A stretch of 64,000 bases of DNA, taken from assembly GCA_965226435.1 (NCBI GenBank), contig CBDDCY010000008.1:62001-126000 (forward strand). Direction: 5' to 3'. The notes beneath the pieces are model-generated. The model was not told the origin of the DNA. It saw only the letters and a list, made by a program, of their open reading frames with translations, and did not search any database. Made by a program: the position numbers and the translations under genes. Positions 27,000 to 35,541 of the stretch are shown here, piece after piece (position 1 is the stretch's first letter; each line of letters begins with the position of its first letter). This DNA is from UBA6623 sp965226435. GTDB taxonomy: Bacteria; Acidobacteriota; Terriglobia; Bryobacterales; UBA6623.

Positions 27000-29900
27000 T
27001 CAGTGGAAATCGTGGCTCGGTATGTCGAGCGAGACATCCCCCAGCCGCTCGATCTTTCGGGCGCGGACATGAATGACGCCGTCCTGCTTTTGGAGGTCGC
27101 CCTCGACGAATAAGAACGGCTCGCCGGTGACGAGGAGGCGCCATTGCTGAAACTTGTCGGGCGTGACGATGACATTCGAAACGCCGGTTTCATCTTCCAG
27201 AGTGAGGAAGACAAAACCCTTGGCGGTTCCCGGACGCTGGCGCGTGATGACGGCCCCGGCGACCCGCAGCCGACGACCGTTGGGCTGGGATTCGAGTGCG
27301 GCGGCGGGGATAACGCCCAGGGCGTTCATCGGCTCGCGCAGATAGTGCATCGGGTGAGGGCCGGTGGTGAGGCTGGCTCCGCGATAGTCGGCGTCAAGGC
27401 GCTCGAAGGGGGTCATCGGAGTGAGGGGGGAGAGATCGTGGGACGTGTTGGGGGTGGAAGGTGGAGTGACAGGAGTTTCGGTTACTAATTCGTTCTCCCA
27501 TAGAGGACCCTTGGGGCGTCGGGACTTTTCGATTTGCCATAACGCCGCGCGGCGGTCGATGCCTTGCTCGAGAGAATTCAGCGCGCCAATTTCCGCCAGC
27601 ACATCCAACTCGGGCTTACGCAGCTTCACACGGCGCACAAAATCATCGATCGAGGTAAAGGGCTTGCGGCGGCGCTCGGCGACAATGGCTTCGGCGGCTT
27701 CGGCGCGCAGACCGGAGACGTACATAAAGCCCAATCGTACGGCCGGTCTGCCGGCTGCGCCCGTCGCCACTCCGCCGTTCGCTTCGACTGCCGGCGGATC
27801 CTCCACTCGACACGTCACCTCCGACACTTGCACATCAATCGGTCGAATACGGAGGCCGTGCCTCTGCGCGTCTTTCACCAAAACCGCTGGGCTGTAAAAC
27901 CCCATCGGCTGACAGTTCAACAGCGCCGTGTAAAAGGCCTCGGGATGGTGAGCCTTCAAATAGCAACTCGCATAGGCCAATAGCGCGAAACTCGCCGCGT
28001 GCGACTCCGGGAACCCATAGAGCGCAAACGAAGTGATCGAGCGCACGATCTGTTCGGCGGCCTCGCCGTGAATGTCGTTTGCCGCTAAGCCGCGCCGCAG
28101 CCTTTGCTCGATTTCGTGCATGCGCTCGCTCGAACGCTTGAACCCCATCGCCCGCCGTAACTCCTCGGCCTCGCCGCCGGTGAAATCCGCCGCCACCATC
28201 GCCAATCGCAGTAGTTGTTCTTGAAACAACGGCACGCCGAGAGTGCGTTTCAAAATGGGTTCGAGCGACGGGTGCGGATACGTCACCGGCTCTCGCCCCA
28301 GCCGACGATTAATGTAGGGATGCACCATCTTGCCGACAATCGGGCCGGGCCGAATGATCGCCACCTCGACCACCAAATCGTAAAAACACTTCGGCTTGAG
28401 CCGCGGCAGCGTCGCCATCTGCGCGCGGCTTTCGATTTGGAACGTGCCGACCGTATCGGCCTTCTGAATCATCTCGTAGGTTTTTGGGTCGTCGGGAGGC
28501 AGCCGAGCCAAGTCGATCTCTCCGCCCCTCGAACGGATAATTTCGATCGATTCCTCGAGCGCGGCCATCATGCCCAGCCCCAATAAATCGACCTTGATAA
28601 TGCCCAAGTCGGCGCAATCGTCCTTGTCCCATTGCACGACGACGCGCCCGGGCATGCGGGCGTTTTCAAGCGGAACCACCGCGTCGAGATCGCCGCGGCA
28701 AATCACCATGCCGCCGGAGTGCTGCCCCAAGTGCCGCGGCAGGTTTTGGATTTCCAAACACAGCCGAACCAAATGCCTCACGCGCGGGTGCGCGGCGTCG
28801 AAGCCCGCTTCTCGAATCTGATTCCCGAACTTGTCGGTATCGTCGGTGTATTCAAACGAATGAATGCGTTTCGACAAACGCGCGATCATCTCCTCGGGGA
28901 AGCCCAGCACCTTGCCGACCTCCCGAACGGCGCTCTTGCCTCGATAGGTGATGACATTCGCCGTCATGCCCGCCCCCCGCGGGCCGTAGCGGTTATAGAC
29001 GTGTTGCAGAACCCTTTCGCGCTGCTCGCCGCTCGGCAAATCAATGTCGATATCAGGCCACTCGCCGCGCTCCTCGGAAAGAAAGCGTTCAAACAGCAGA
29101 TCCATGCCGACCGGGTCGACGGCGGTGATGCCCAAGCTGTAGCAAACCGCGCTGTTGGCCGCCGAACCGCGCCCTTGCGCCAGGATCTTGTTCTCGCGGC
29201 AAAAGCAAATCATGTCCCAGACGATCAAGAAATAGCCGGGCAGATTGAGCTTTTCGATCACCCGCAGCTCATGCTCGATTTGCCGCCGAGCCCGCTCGTG
29301 ATAGGGGCGATAGCGCTCGCGCGCCCCCTGATCAGTGACCTGGGCGAGGTACGACATCTGGCTTTCGCCTTCGGGAACCGGGTAGCACGGAAACTCATAA
29401 TCGAGATCTTGCAAGGTGAAGTCGAGCCGCGCGGCCAGCTCCGTCGTATGGCGAACGGCCTCGGGGAGGTCGCGAAAAATACGCTCCATCTCGCGCGGGC
29501 TTTTCAGATAACGTTCGCCATGGGGATCGAGTCGGCGCCCGGCTTGGTCGAGAACGGTTTTCTCGCGCAGACAGGTCAGGACATCATAGAGGGCGTGTCC
29601 GGAAGGCTTGGCATAGCGAACGCCGTTGGTCGCCAGCAGCGGCAATCGACGCCGGCGGGCAAAGTCAATCAGCGCATGGTTGGCGTGTTCCTGCTCGCGG
29701 CGAAAATGGCGTTGGATCTCGAGGTAGAGATTTCCGCGGCCGAAGACGGCTTGGAGACGGTCGGCATACCGCCGGTCGTCGAGTAAGGCGATCAATCCGT
29801 CGGCGTATTCTTCGAGGTCGTGTGGGCAAACGCTGCCTTCGCCTTTGGGCGAACGCAGATGCATTTTTGTGAGCAAACGGCAGAGGTTGCGGTAGCCGCG

Positions 29901-30263
29901 GCGGTTTGCCACGAGGACGGTAAGCCGTGGAGGGTGAGCCGTTGTTCGTGAGCCGTGAGCCGTGAACCGTGAGCCGTTGTTCCCGAGCGCTGTGCCATTG
30001 GCGGCACCCGGATCGGCCGGCTCACCGGTTTCCGGCGGATTCTCGAAGTCTGTTGGATGGAGCGAAATATCGCACCCGATCAGCGGACGAATCCCGGCCT
30101 CAACGGCCGCTTTATGAAACCTCGGAGCCCCATAAATCCCGTCACGATCACAAAGTGCCAAGGCCGGATAACCGAGCCGCGCCGCACGAGCTACCAGGTC
30201 CTCGGGCTGCGAAGCCCCGTCAAGAAAACTGAACCCGGAAGCGGTATGGAGTTCGATGTACAT
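27000..30263 (-). CDS. dnaE2: Error-prone DNA polymerase III alpha subunit (ImuC/DnaE2)
   Basis: Translesion polymerase working with ImuA and ImuB. The 1087-residue protein has an N-terminal PHP domain (MYIELHTASGFSFLDGASQP; LALCDRDGIYG) and palm aspartates in WPDIDIDLPS near 404-413. Polymerase blocks QGRGSAANSAVCYSLGIT and QHSGGMVICRGDL are present, and there is a C-terminal OB fold (VAGAVITRQRPGTAKGFVFL). It lacks the exonuclease-binding features of replicative DnaE. Two linkers are longer than usual: one near residues 75-118, which holds seven heptanucleotide repeats (29934-29982), and one near 935-960 rich in T and P. Downstream member of imuA-imuB-dnaE2, though a small gene and repeats lie between. 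Confidence 0.93.
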   Translation of the reverse strand: MYIELHTASGFSFLDGASQPEDLVARAARLGYPALALCDRDGIYGAPRFHKAAVEAGIRPLIGCDISLHPTDFENPPETGEPADPGAANGTALGNNGSRFTAHGSRTTAHPPRLTVLVANRRGYRNLCRLLTKMHLRSPKGEGSVCPHDLEEYADGLIALLDDRRYADRLQAVFGRGNLYLEIQRHFRREQEHANHALIDFARRRRLPLLATNGVRYAKPSGHALYDVLTCLREKTVLDQAGRRLDPHGERYLKSPREMERIFRDLPEAVRHTTELAARLDFTLQDLDYEFPCYPVPEGESQMSYLAQVTDQGARERYRPYHERARRQIEHELRVIEKLNLPGYFLIVWDMICFCRENKILAQGRGSAANSAVCYSLGITAVDPVGMDLLFERFLSEERGEWPDIDIDLPSGEQRERVLQHVYNRYGPRGAGMTANVITYRGKSAVREVGKVLGFPEEMIARLSKRIHSFEYTDDTDKFGNQIREAGFDAAHPRVRHLVRLCLEIQNLPRHLGQHSGGMVICRGDLDAVVPLENARMPGRVVVQWDKDDCADLGIIKVDLLGLGMMAALEESIEIIRSRGGEIDLARLPPDDPKTYEMIQKADTVGTFQIESRAQMATLPRLKPKCFYDLVVEVAIIRPGPIVGKMVHPYINRRLGREPVTYPHPSLEPILKRTLGVPLFQEQLLRLAMVAADFTGGEAEELRRAMGFKRSSERMHEIEQRLRRGLAANDIHGEAAEQIVRSITSFALYGFPESHAASFALLAYASCYLKAHHPEAFYTALLNCQPMGFYSPAVLVKDAQRHGLRIRPIDVQVSEVTCRVEDPPAVEANGGVATGAAGRPAVRLGFMYVSGLRAEAAEAIVAERRRKPFTSIDDFVRRVKLRKPELDVLAEIGALNSLEQGIDRRAALWQIEKSRRPKGPLWENELVTETPVTPPSTPNTSHDLSPLTPMTPFERLDADYRGASLTTGPHPMHYLREPMNALGVIPAAALESQPNGRRLRVAGAVITRQRPGTAKGFVFLTLEDETGVSNVIVTPDKFQQWRLLVTGEPFLFVEGDLQKQDGVIHVRARKIERLGDVSLDIPSHDFH
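29934..29982. repeat. Seven 7-bp units inside dnaE2
   Basis: Units in order A-B-A-A-A'-A-B, where A is GTGAGCC, A' is GTGAACC and B is GTTGTTC. Because 7 is not a multiple of 3, gain or loss of one unit would shift the dnaE2 frame at about residue 100. Related units (GTGGGCC, GTGGGCC, GTGAACT) occur at 30551-30571. Confidence 0.9.
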
Positions 30264-30302
30264 GCCGATTTGATGTTTAAAGCAGTCGTGTCAAACTCCA
30301 AT

Positions 30303-30536
30303 ATGAAAATCACCGTCGATCTTCCCGACTCGCTCTTCCGCCGCATGGAGGCCGATGCCGTGCTCCGCGGCGTCAGCATCAAAGAATTCATCATCGCCAC
30401 CATCGAGTCTCAAATCGCCACGCCTGAAAGCGGCGACGATTATTCGGTGGATCTCCCTTTCATCCGTTCCAAGACGCCCGGCGTGCTTGACCTGACCAAC
30501 GCCGAAATTGAAAAGCTGCTCATTACGGGCTGCTGA
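30303..30536 (+). CDS. VapB-like/ribbon-helix-helix antitoxin, without toxin
   Basis: A 77-residue protein from ATG 30303. The N-terminal MKITVDLPDSLFRRME strand and helices resemble ribbon-helix-helix DNA-binding antitoxins; the C-terminal LPFIRSKTPGVLDLTNAEI is the toxin-binding tail seen in a VapB subfamily. The stop overlaps an ATG (CTGATG), as in vapBC operons, but the downstream frame ends after ten codons in heptamer repeats, so the PIN-domain toxin has been lost. It lies divergently between dnaE2 and imuB, 40 bp from the dnaE2 start. It may remain as a stand-alone repressor. Confidence 0.7.
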   Translation: MKITVDLPDSLFRRMEADAVLRGVSIKEFIIATIESQIATPESGDDYSVDLPFIRSKTPGVLDLTNAEIEKLLITGC

Positions 30537-30582
30537 TGCCAACCATGGGCGTGGGCCGTGGGCCGTGAACTGAGTCGAACAG

Positions 30583-30711
30583 TTGTTCCTACGCCCCGTC
30601 CGGGGCTTAGCGTGTTTTTGGACGGGACACCCAGGTTTTCGCTTTACTCACTCTGGGCTACTATCCGGCCCCCTCCGGGGGGGCTGCCCTGGACTTGCGC
30701 CCAGGGCTGAT
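30583..30711. repeat. Multi-hairpin intergenic repeat, copy 1
   Basis: Four successive hairpins: GCCCC/GGGGC, CCCAG/CTGGG followed by GCTACTATCC, GGCCCC/GGGGGG and CCCTGG/CCCAGGG. The second, with its GGCTA-ATCC tail, matches the element at 35622-35724. No coding frame. It fills the gap between the antitoxin and the end of imuB. Confidence 0.6.
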
Positions 30712-30731
30712 ATCAACCGTGTAGCTTCCCG

Positions 30732-32600
30732 CTAGTCATACACTCCCATCACGTACCACCTCTCTCCGGGTGTCTCACGGCAAATGCGATACAGCCGCCC
30801 CCGCACGTCGACATCCCACTCTTCGTAGTGCCGGGGGCCAGTCGCCCACCACTCCCCGCGAACTTTCCAAGGACCGGCGCGGGTTTGCACTGCCCCTTGA
30901 ATCTCCCCCGAATGAACAGCAACCGGCAATCGGCCGTCGAGGATCACCTCCGCGTCGAGCGAAGGTCGAAAGCAGCGGAAGACCGGAGACGTTACACGAA
31001 GAGGAAGTTGCGCTGTGTTCTCGAAACGCGGCGCGGGCATTGCTCGATTGAGCTGTTGTGAGATTGCGCCGCTGTGCCGCAAGGAAGTCTCATCCCCGCT
31101 CGGAATGGCCTCAACTATTGGAAGAGCCGCCGGAAGAGCCGTAGTAAGAGAAAGCCCCGCGCTGCTCGAACGAAGTGTCGCGCTCCCTCCCCGCCGCTGT
31201 TTCTTTTCCTCCGCCGCTGGCGCGAATCCCGCCAACGCAAAGGCGCCCGTCCGATGCGTATCGACCACCAACGGCGCTCCAACGCGATCCGGTCCGACCA
31301 AGTTCACGAGCCGCGCCAGCGTTACCGCCAACTTTTCCGGACTCGGCTGCATCGGCTCGAAGAGCGAAAACTGCACCCTGCGCCGCGGCGTCGTTCGCGC
31401 GGCGACCTTCACGCCCTCAATCGCCTCGCCTGGAGGATGCGCCGACAAATCCAAGCGCAGCAAAGTCAGCAACACGCGCCGATCCGCCAGCGGCGAGGGC
31501 AGAGAAAGCTCTCGCTCAAATCTTGATCCACCGGTCAATTTCAGAACGAGCCGAACTTGTTCCGCCGCCAAGCCGCTGCCCTGCATCTTCCAACACAAGC
31601 GATCCAGCAGATCCGAAAGAAGAAACGAAAGAGGCTCTAATTCAGTGACTTCCCATTCAAAGTCCAAGCTCTCCTCAAAGGCAGGCGACACTTCATAAGG
31701 CTGCAAGACCGAGTCCAATTCGCCTCGCGACATCTTGGCCATCTCGACCCCGCGCGTCCCGAACCGAGCGACAAGTGAATCCTCGGGCAAGCTTGCCAAC
31801 TCGCCGACTGTATCCAGCCCCCAACGTTTGAAAGTTCGCAGTTCCTCGGAATCGAGCGGCAAGACATCCAACGGCAGAGCATGCAAAAAACCGGCTTGCC
31901 GACCGGGAAAAATGTGGGTGATGCCGGGCCGCGCGCGAGCGGCGCATAGCGCTGTGAAGCGATTGCATGAAACGGCGACTTGGGCCGGCAAACCGAACTT
32001 TTCAACCTTGTGAAAAAAATCCTCCGCCGCGCCGTGCGGGTCGGCAATCCCGGTGAGCTCGACGAGGACAATTCCCGGCGAAACATCTTCCACGCGAGGA
32101 GCAATCGTGAGCGCCGTCTCGAGTAGTTCGCGTTGGGTTTGCCGCTCGGCTTCGGGGTCGCGCGGAAGAACTTGAAGCGTTTTTCCGGTGGCGTACCCAG
32201 GGGTTCCAGTAGCGACCGGCACTCGTGCCGGTCCTAGCCGAGAGTCCGGACCGACACTCGTGTCGGTCCCAGCGCGGCGTGGCGCGTTCGATGCAGCCCC
32301 TATCGCGGGGACGGCCGGCCGTAGACGATACGGACGAATCCCCCCCGTCCGTTCGGCGGTGGGTTTAACCGCCGGCCGAAGTTTCTTGCTTTGCGCATCG
32401 GCAAACCGGGCCGCGGCCTCGGTCAACGACATTCCCTCGCGGATTCCTCCCGCTTGCACGGCCTCGGTTGCCGCGTAAACAAAACAATTCGGAGGCTTGC
32501 CGGTCGAAACCACCAACGGAGGCGTCCGCAAATTCCTCTCCCCGCGCAGCAGAACCGCCGCCGGAAAATTCGGTACATGCAAGCAGGCGTAGAGACTCAC
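30732..32600 (-). CDS. imuB: ImuB, catalytically dead Y-family polymerase homologue
   Basis: Scaffold of the mutasome that links ImuA, the beta clamp and ImuC. GTG 32600 starts a 622-residue protein at VSLYACLHVPNFPAA, with GTG 32603 and ATG 32660 as alternatives. The usual Y-family catalytic aspartate region is replaced by LHVPNFPAAVL, as expected for ImuB. Later blocks: GIVLVELTGIADPHG, FGLPAQVAVSCNRFTA, LKRWGLDTVGELASLP (read as TFKRWGLDTVGEL) and a C-terminal extension. Residues about 105-150 (P, A, G and T rich) are encoded by two REP palindromes inserted in frame (32206-32272). The start overlaps the end of imuA, indicating coupling. Confidence 0.88.
   Translation of the reverse strand: MSLYACLHVPNFPAAVLLRGERNLRTPPLVVSTGKPPNCFVYAATEAVQAGGIREGMSLTEAAARFADAQSKKLRPAVKPTAERTGGIRPYRLRPAVPAIGAASNAPRRAGTDTSVGPDSRLGPARVPVATGTPGYATGKTLQVLPRDPEAERQTQRELLETALTIAPRVEDVSPGIVLVELTGIADPHGAAEDFFHKVEKFGLPAQVAVSCNRFTALCAARARPGITHIFPGRQAGFLHALPLDVLPLDSEELRTFKRWGLDTVGELASLPEDSLVARFGTRGVEMAKMSRGELDSVLQPYEVSPAFEESLDFEWEVTELEPLSFLLSDLLDRLCWKMQGSGLAAEQVRLVLKLTGGSRFERELSLPSPLADRRVLLTLLRLDLSAHPPGEAIEGVKVAARTTPRRRVQFSLFEPMQPSPEKLAVTLARLVNLVGPDRVGAPLVVDTHRTGAFALAGFAPAAEEKKQRRGGSATLRSSSAGLSLTTALPAALPIVEAIPSGDETSLRHSGAISQQLNRAMPAPRFENTAQLPLRVTSPVFRCFRPSLDAEVILDGRLPVAVHSGEIQGAVQTRAGPWKVRGEWWATGPRHYEEWDVDVRGRLYRICRETPGERWYVMGVYD
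32206..32272. repeat. Two REP-like palindromes inside imuB
   Basis: CCGGCACTCGTGCCGG (about 32216-32231) and CCGACACTCGTGTCGG (about 32251-32266), 19 bp apart. The 26 bp from 32206 are the exact inverse of a block at the window end (63968-63993). Confidence 0.9.
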
Positions 32601-32619
32601 CACTCGATCTCCCCGTCTT

Positions 32620-33396
32620 TCATGCCGTCTTCTCGCGGCGAACGCGTTGAGAGACAACACGAGCTTGTATCGCCATGCCGTTGAACAATAAAGAAATACC
32701 CTGCCGGCCCGTCCAATGCGTTTTGTGTCGATTCAATTCCACGGCCAACGAAGAGACGCCGCTCGTCAACCGCCGCGGAGTGAGAATCACCAGAACAGTT
32801 AAACCGTCCTTTAAGGTTTGCATCAACCGCATCCAAGGCCGATTGCGCCAAGGGCCGAGACGCCGCCCCGAGACTCCTCCCAAATCGAGAACAATCACTC
32901 CGAACCCTCCGGCCGAGACCACCAGGTTGAGGGCCCGCCAGGCGGTTTCTCCACCGTTGGGCGATGACGAATGGTTTTGGTGATGGCGGATGGCTCGGCG
33001 TTGGTATGACGAAGCTTGCCGCGCTCTCAGAGAAGCCGGAAATTGCACGCCGCCGGCCTGGCCGCAACGCACCCAGAGCAGACGTTCGAGTTTCACCCCG
33101 GCCGAGGCGGCCGAAAGCGGGTCCAAGCAATCCGAGACATCGATATAGGCGACGACCTCTCCGCGCTCGGTTGCCTCGGCGAGGAGCGACAAAATGACGC
33201 TCGTTCCGCCCGACGAGGCTTCTCCCGTGATTTCGCTGATTTGCCCACGCGGCAACCCACCCCCGATCAGAGCATCCAAGTCGGGTAATCCCGTCGATGC
33301 CGGTGGATACGCCGTCATGCTTTTGGGCAAACAAGATCCTAGACCGTGTTGCCGGAGCAAGGTTTGGAGCTGCTCGAGTTGAGAGGAGGCCGCCAG
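32620..33396 (-). CDS. imuA: ImuA, RecA-like mutasome component
   Basis: A RecA-fold accessory protein of damage-induced mutagenesis. The family entry motif TGLPDLDALIGGGLPRGQIS leads into a degenerate Walker A loop GEASSGGTS (about 55-63). A Walker B-like strand FGVIVLDLGG follows. No ATG fits. CTG 33396 is chosen because AGGAG lies 9 nt upstream and the extra residues (LAASSQLEQLQTLLRQHG) match the usual N-terminal helix; TTG 33360 is the alternative. The 3' end overlaps the longest imuB frame. A sigma-70-type promoter with a palindrome on its -35 box lies just upstream. Confidence 0.8.
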   Translation of the reverse strand: MAASSQLEQLQTLLRQHGLGSCLPKSMTAYPPASTGLPDLDALIGGGLPRGQISEITGEASSGGTSVILSLLAEATERGEVVAYIDVSDCLDPLSAASAGVKLERLLWVRCGQAGGVQFPASLRARQASSYQRRAIRHHQNHSSSPNGGETAWRALNLVVSAGGFGVIVLDLGGVSGRRLGPWRNRPWMRLMQTLKDGLTVLVILTPRRLTSGVSSLAVELNRHKTHWTGRQGISLLFNGMAIQARVVSQRVRREKTA

Positions 33397-33425
33397 TAGT
33401 GTGTTCTCCTTTTGTTCGCCTAAGC

Positions 33426-33454
33426 ATTATGCCAAGATTGAGGCCCGGATGCAA
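33426..33454 (-). promoter_or_regulatory. Predicted imuA promoter
   Basis: On the minus strand, TTGCAT (33454-33449), 17 bases, CATAAT (33431-33426). The predicted start near 33419 gives a leader of about 20 nt that contains the AGGAG site. Confidence 0.55.
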
Positions 33455-33474
33455 ACTTTTCAAGTAGAAAAGTT
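33454..33474. promoter_or_regulatory. Palindrome abutting the imuA -35 box: candidate operator
   Basis: AACTTTTC-AAGTA-GAAAAGTT, a perfect 8-bp inverted repeat with a 5-bp spacer. Its end shares bases with the -35 hexamer, a position suited to repression. A LexA-type operator is plausible because imu cassettes are SOS-controlled in other bacteria, but the motif is not one of the well-known LexA boxes. Confidence 0.5.
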
Positions 33475-33582
33475 GGTCGGGGGTGGGCATGCAATCGAGG
33501 GTGTACCGTAGACCGACGCCACCCCTTGGGCGTGGTGCTTGCGCCTCATTTTTTATGCGTTAACTTTGATGCTGTTTTTCCT

Positions 33583-33611
33583 TTGACAAGGCTCCGATTC
33601 AGGTGTATAAA
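33583..33611 (+). promoter_or_regulatory. Near-consensus sigma-70 promoter
   Basis: TTGACA (33583-33588), 17 bases, TATAAA (33606-33611): the strongest promoter match noticed in the window. It fires away from imuA into a region with no convincing protein. Confidence 0.75.
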
Positions 33612-33617
33612 TACAAA

Positions 33618-33720
33618 TGGAAGGAGACTTCCAAAGGGCTCGCAAGGGCCCGAAAGCAAAGGTAAGGAGGTTGATGATCGAACCGCCGGTTATACAAAGG
33701 CGACCGCTTACACCGAGGGT
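33618..33720 (+). ncRNA. Candidate structured leader or small RNA
   Basis: Directly after the predicted start come two tight hairpins with GNRA tetraloops: GGAAG-GAGA-CTTCC (33619-33632) and GGGCTC-GCAA-GGGCCC (33636-33651). These are followed by GAAAGCAAAGGTAAGGAGG, which includes a strong ribosome-site-like sequence. The ATG at 33673 opens only 27 codons. GNRA loops and purine linkers are common in riboswitches and structured RNAs, but no known class could be assigned by eye. The 3' end is arbitrary. Confidence 0.4.
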
Positions 33721-34071
33721 TTGTTTGCTTTTCCGGGATCCGGAAAGTACACACTGAGCTGTCACAAAGAGAGCCCAAGCGTTCCCGACAGGGAGCCGGG
33801 CTCACAGCGCGAAAAGCGCTTTGGGCATCAGGAAACCGAGGAGTGGCGGTCGCTACCTTTCTTCTTTGTTACTCCCACGCACCCCTTGCTCCGACGAAAA
33901 GTCCCTGCCATCCCAAAGCGAGCCTCGCGTGTAAGCAAGAGGTATTGTGATGAGTTCGCCCGGAAGCAGGTGATGATCCTTAAAGAAGACCGCCGTCCCG
34001 GTTGAATGCCCGGAGTCGCAATCTGATGCCCGCGGCTCGGTTTGGAGAGCCTCGGCCCATCGAACTTGCGG
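33721..34071. other. 351-bp stretch after the candidate RNA
   Basis: A plus-strand frame crosses it (33526-34005), but its composition is not protein-like and it starts upstream of the promoter. One hairpin, AGCGC-GAAAA-GCGCT, lies near 33807-33821 without a T-run. No other feature was seen. Confidence 0.4.
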
Positions 34072-35541
34072 TCAAGCGAGCAGTTTGTTCACGACTTCGC
34101 CGCCGACGTCGGTCAGGCGGAAGTCGCGGCCTCGGAAGCGGAAGGTCAGGGCGGTGTGATCGAGGCCCAGCAGATGAAGCACCGTCGCCTGCAAGTCGTG
34201 CACATGCACTTTGTCGCGGATTGTTTCAAAGCCCAGCTCGTCGGTCTCACCGACCGTTTGGCCCGGCTTGATGCCGGCTCCGGCAAGCCACATCGTGAAG
34301 GCGTCGATGTGATGGTTGCGGCCGACCGTGTCGCGGATCTCGCCCATCGGCGTGCGTCCGAACTCGCCGCCCCAAACGACGAGTGTGTCCTCGAATAAAC
34401 CGCGTTGCTTGAGGTCTTTGATCAAGGCCGCGCAGGCGCGGTCGGTTTCGAGACAAACATCGTCGAGAGACTGGTTGAGGTTTTCGGTTTGGCCGCCGTG
34501 GTGGTCCCAGTTGGTGTGATAGAGCTGAACAAATCGCGTGCCGCGCTCGACCAACCTTCGCGCCAACAAGCAATTGTTCGCGAACGATTTGGCGCCGGGC
34601 TCGGCGCCGTACATATCGAGCGTTTCCTTCGACTCGCTTGCGACGTCGATCAACTCCGGTCCGCTCGTCTGCATCCGAAACGCCATCTCATAAGACGCGA
34701 TGCGGGTGGCGATCTCAGGGTCGCGCGTCTTGTCGAGCCGTTGGCGATTCAGCTCACGAATGGCGTCGATGCTGCGCTGTTGCCGGGCGGCGTTCATGCC
34801 GGGCGGGTTCGACAAGTTCAAGATCGGGTCGCCGCCGCTCTGGAAGGGGACGCCTTGATAGGTCGTCGGCAGGAAGCCGCTCGACCAATTGAGCGCTCCC
34901 CCGCGCGGCCCCCTGGGCCCTGATTGCAATACGACGAATCCGGGCAAGTCCTCCGACTCGCTGCCGATGCCGTAGATGACCCACGACCCCATGCTGGGCC
35001 GTCCGAAGATCGGCGACCCGGTATTCATCATGATCTTCGCCGGGGCGTGGTTGAAGTTTTCAGTCCACACCGATCGGACGAAAGCGAGATCGTCGACCAC
35101 TTGCGCGGTGTGCGGCAGGCACTCGGAAACCCAGGCTCCCGACTGCCCGTGCTGTTGGAACTTTCGTTTCGTCCCGAGCAGCTTCGGCGGAGTGGCCTGG
35201 AAGCTTTCCATGAAGGCGAAGCGTTTGCCTTCGAGAAATGAATCCGGGATCACTTGGCCGCTGTATTCCTGTAGTTTCGGCTTGGGTTGGAAGAGTTCGA
35301 ATTGGCTGGGGCCACCGGCCATGAAGAGGTAGATGACGCTCTTGGCCTTGGGCGCGTAGTGCGGGTCTTTCGCGGCCATGGGGCTCACGGCCGCGCTCAA
35401 ATCGGCGGTTTCGCTCGCCGCCGAGAGTCCGTCTTTCAACGCCAACGAGGCCAGCGCCGCTTTGCCGACACCCAGGCCGCAATCTTGGAAGAAGTGGCGG
35501 CGCGTGCGTTCGGCGGACAGTTTCTTCTTGTCAAGGTCCAT
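34072..35541 (-). CDS. DUF1501 protein (exported sulfatase-like hydrolase family)
   Basis: A 489-residue protein with an N-terminal twin-arginine-like leader (RTRRHFFQDCGLGVGKAAL). Family features: SVIYLFMAGGPSQFELF near 68-84, FNHAPAKIMMNTGSPIFGRPS near 160, and TLVVWGGEFGRTPMGEIRDT near 395-414 with GRNHHIDAFTMWLAG next to it. DUF1501 proteins share the alkaline phosphatase fold, but their activity is not established. It almost always pairs with a PSD1/DUF1549-DUF1553 gene, as here (275 bp upstream, same strand), so the two probably act together outside the cytoplasm. Confidence 0.9.
   Translation of the reverse strand: MDLDKKKLSAERTRRHFFQDCGLGVGKAALASLALKDGLSAASETADLSAAVSPMAAKDPHYAPKAKSVIYLFMAGGPSQFELFQPKPKLQEYSGQVIPDSFLEGKRFAFMESFQATPPKLLGTKRKFQQHGQSGAWVSECLPHTAQVVDDLAFVRSVWTENFNHAPAKIMMNTGSPIFGRPSMGSWVIYGIGSESEDLPGFVVLQSGPRGPRGGALNWSSGFLPTTYQGVPFQSGGDPILNLSNPPGMNAARQQRSIDAIRELNRQRLDKTRDPEIATRIASYEMAFRMQTSGPELIDVASESKETLDMYGAEPGAKSFANNCLLARRLVERGTRFVQLYHTNWDHHGGQTENLNQSLDDVCLETDRACAALIKDLKQRGLFEDTLVVWGGEFGRTPMGEIRDTVGRNHHIDAFTMWLAGAGIKPGQTVGETDELGFETIRDKVHVHDLQATVLHLLGLDHTALTFRFRGRDFRLTDVGGEVVNKLLA

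Noticed and set aside
33618..33720. A cyclic di-GMP (GEMM) or fluoride riboswitch
   Set aside because: Hairpins with GNRA loops are suggestive, but the conserved joining sequences of either class do not line up by eye, so only a generic candidate RNA is reported.
33526..34005. Plus-strand frame of 159 codons
   Set aside because: It starts upstream of the strong promoter, lacks a ribosome site and any recognisable motif, and crosses the structured hairpins.
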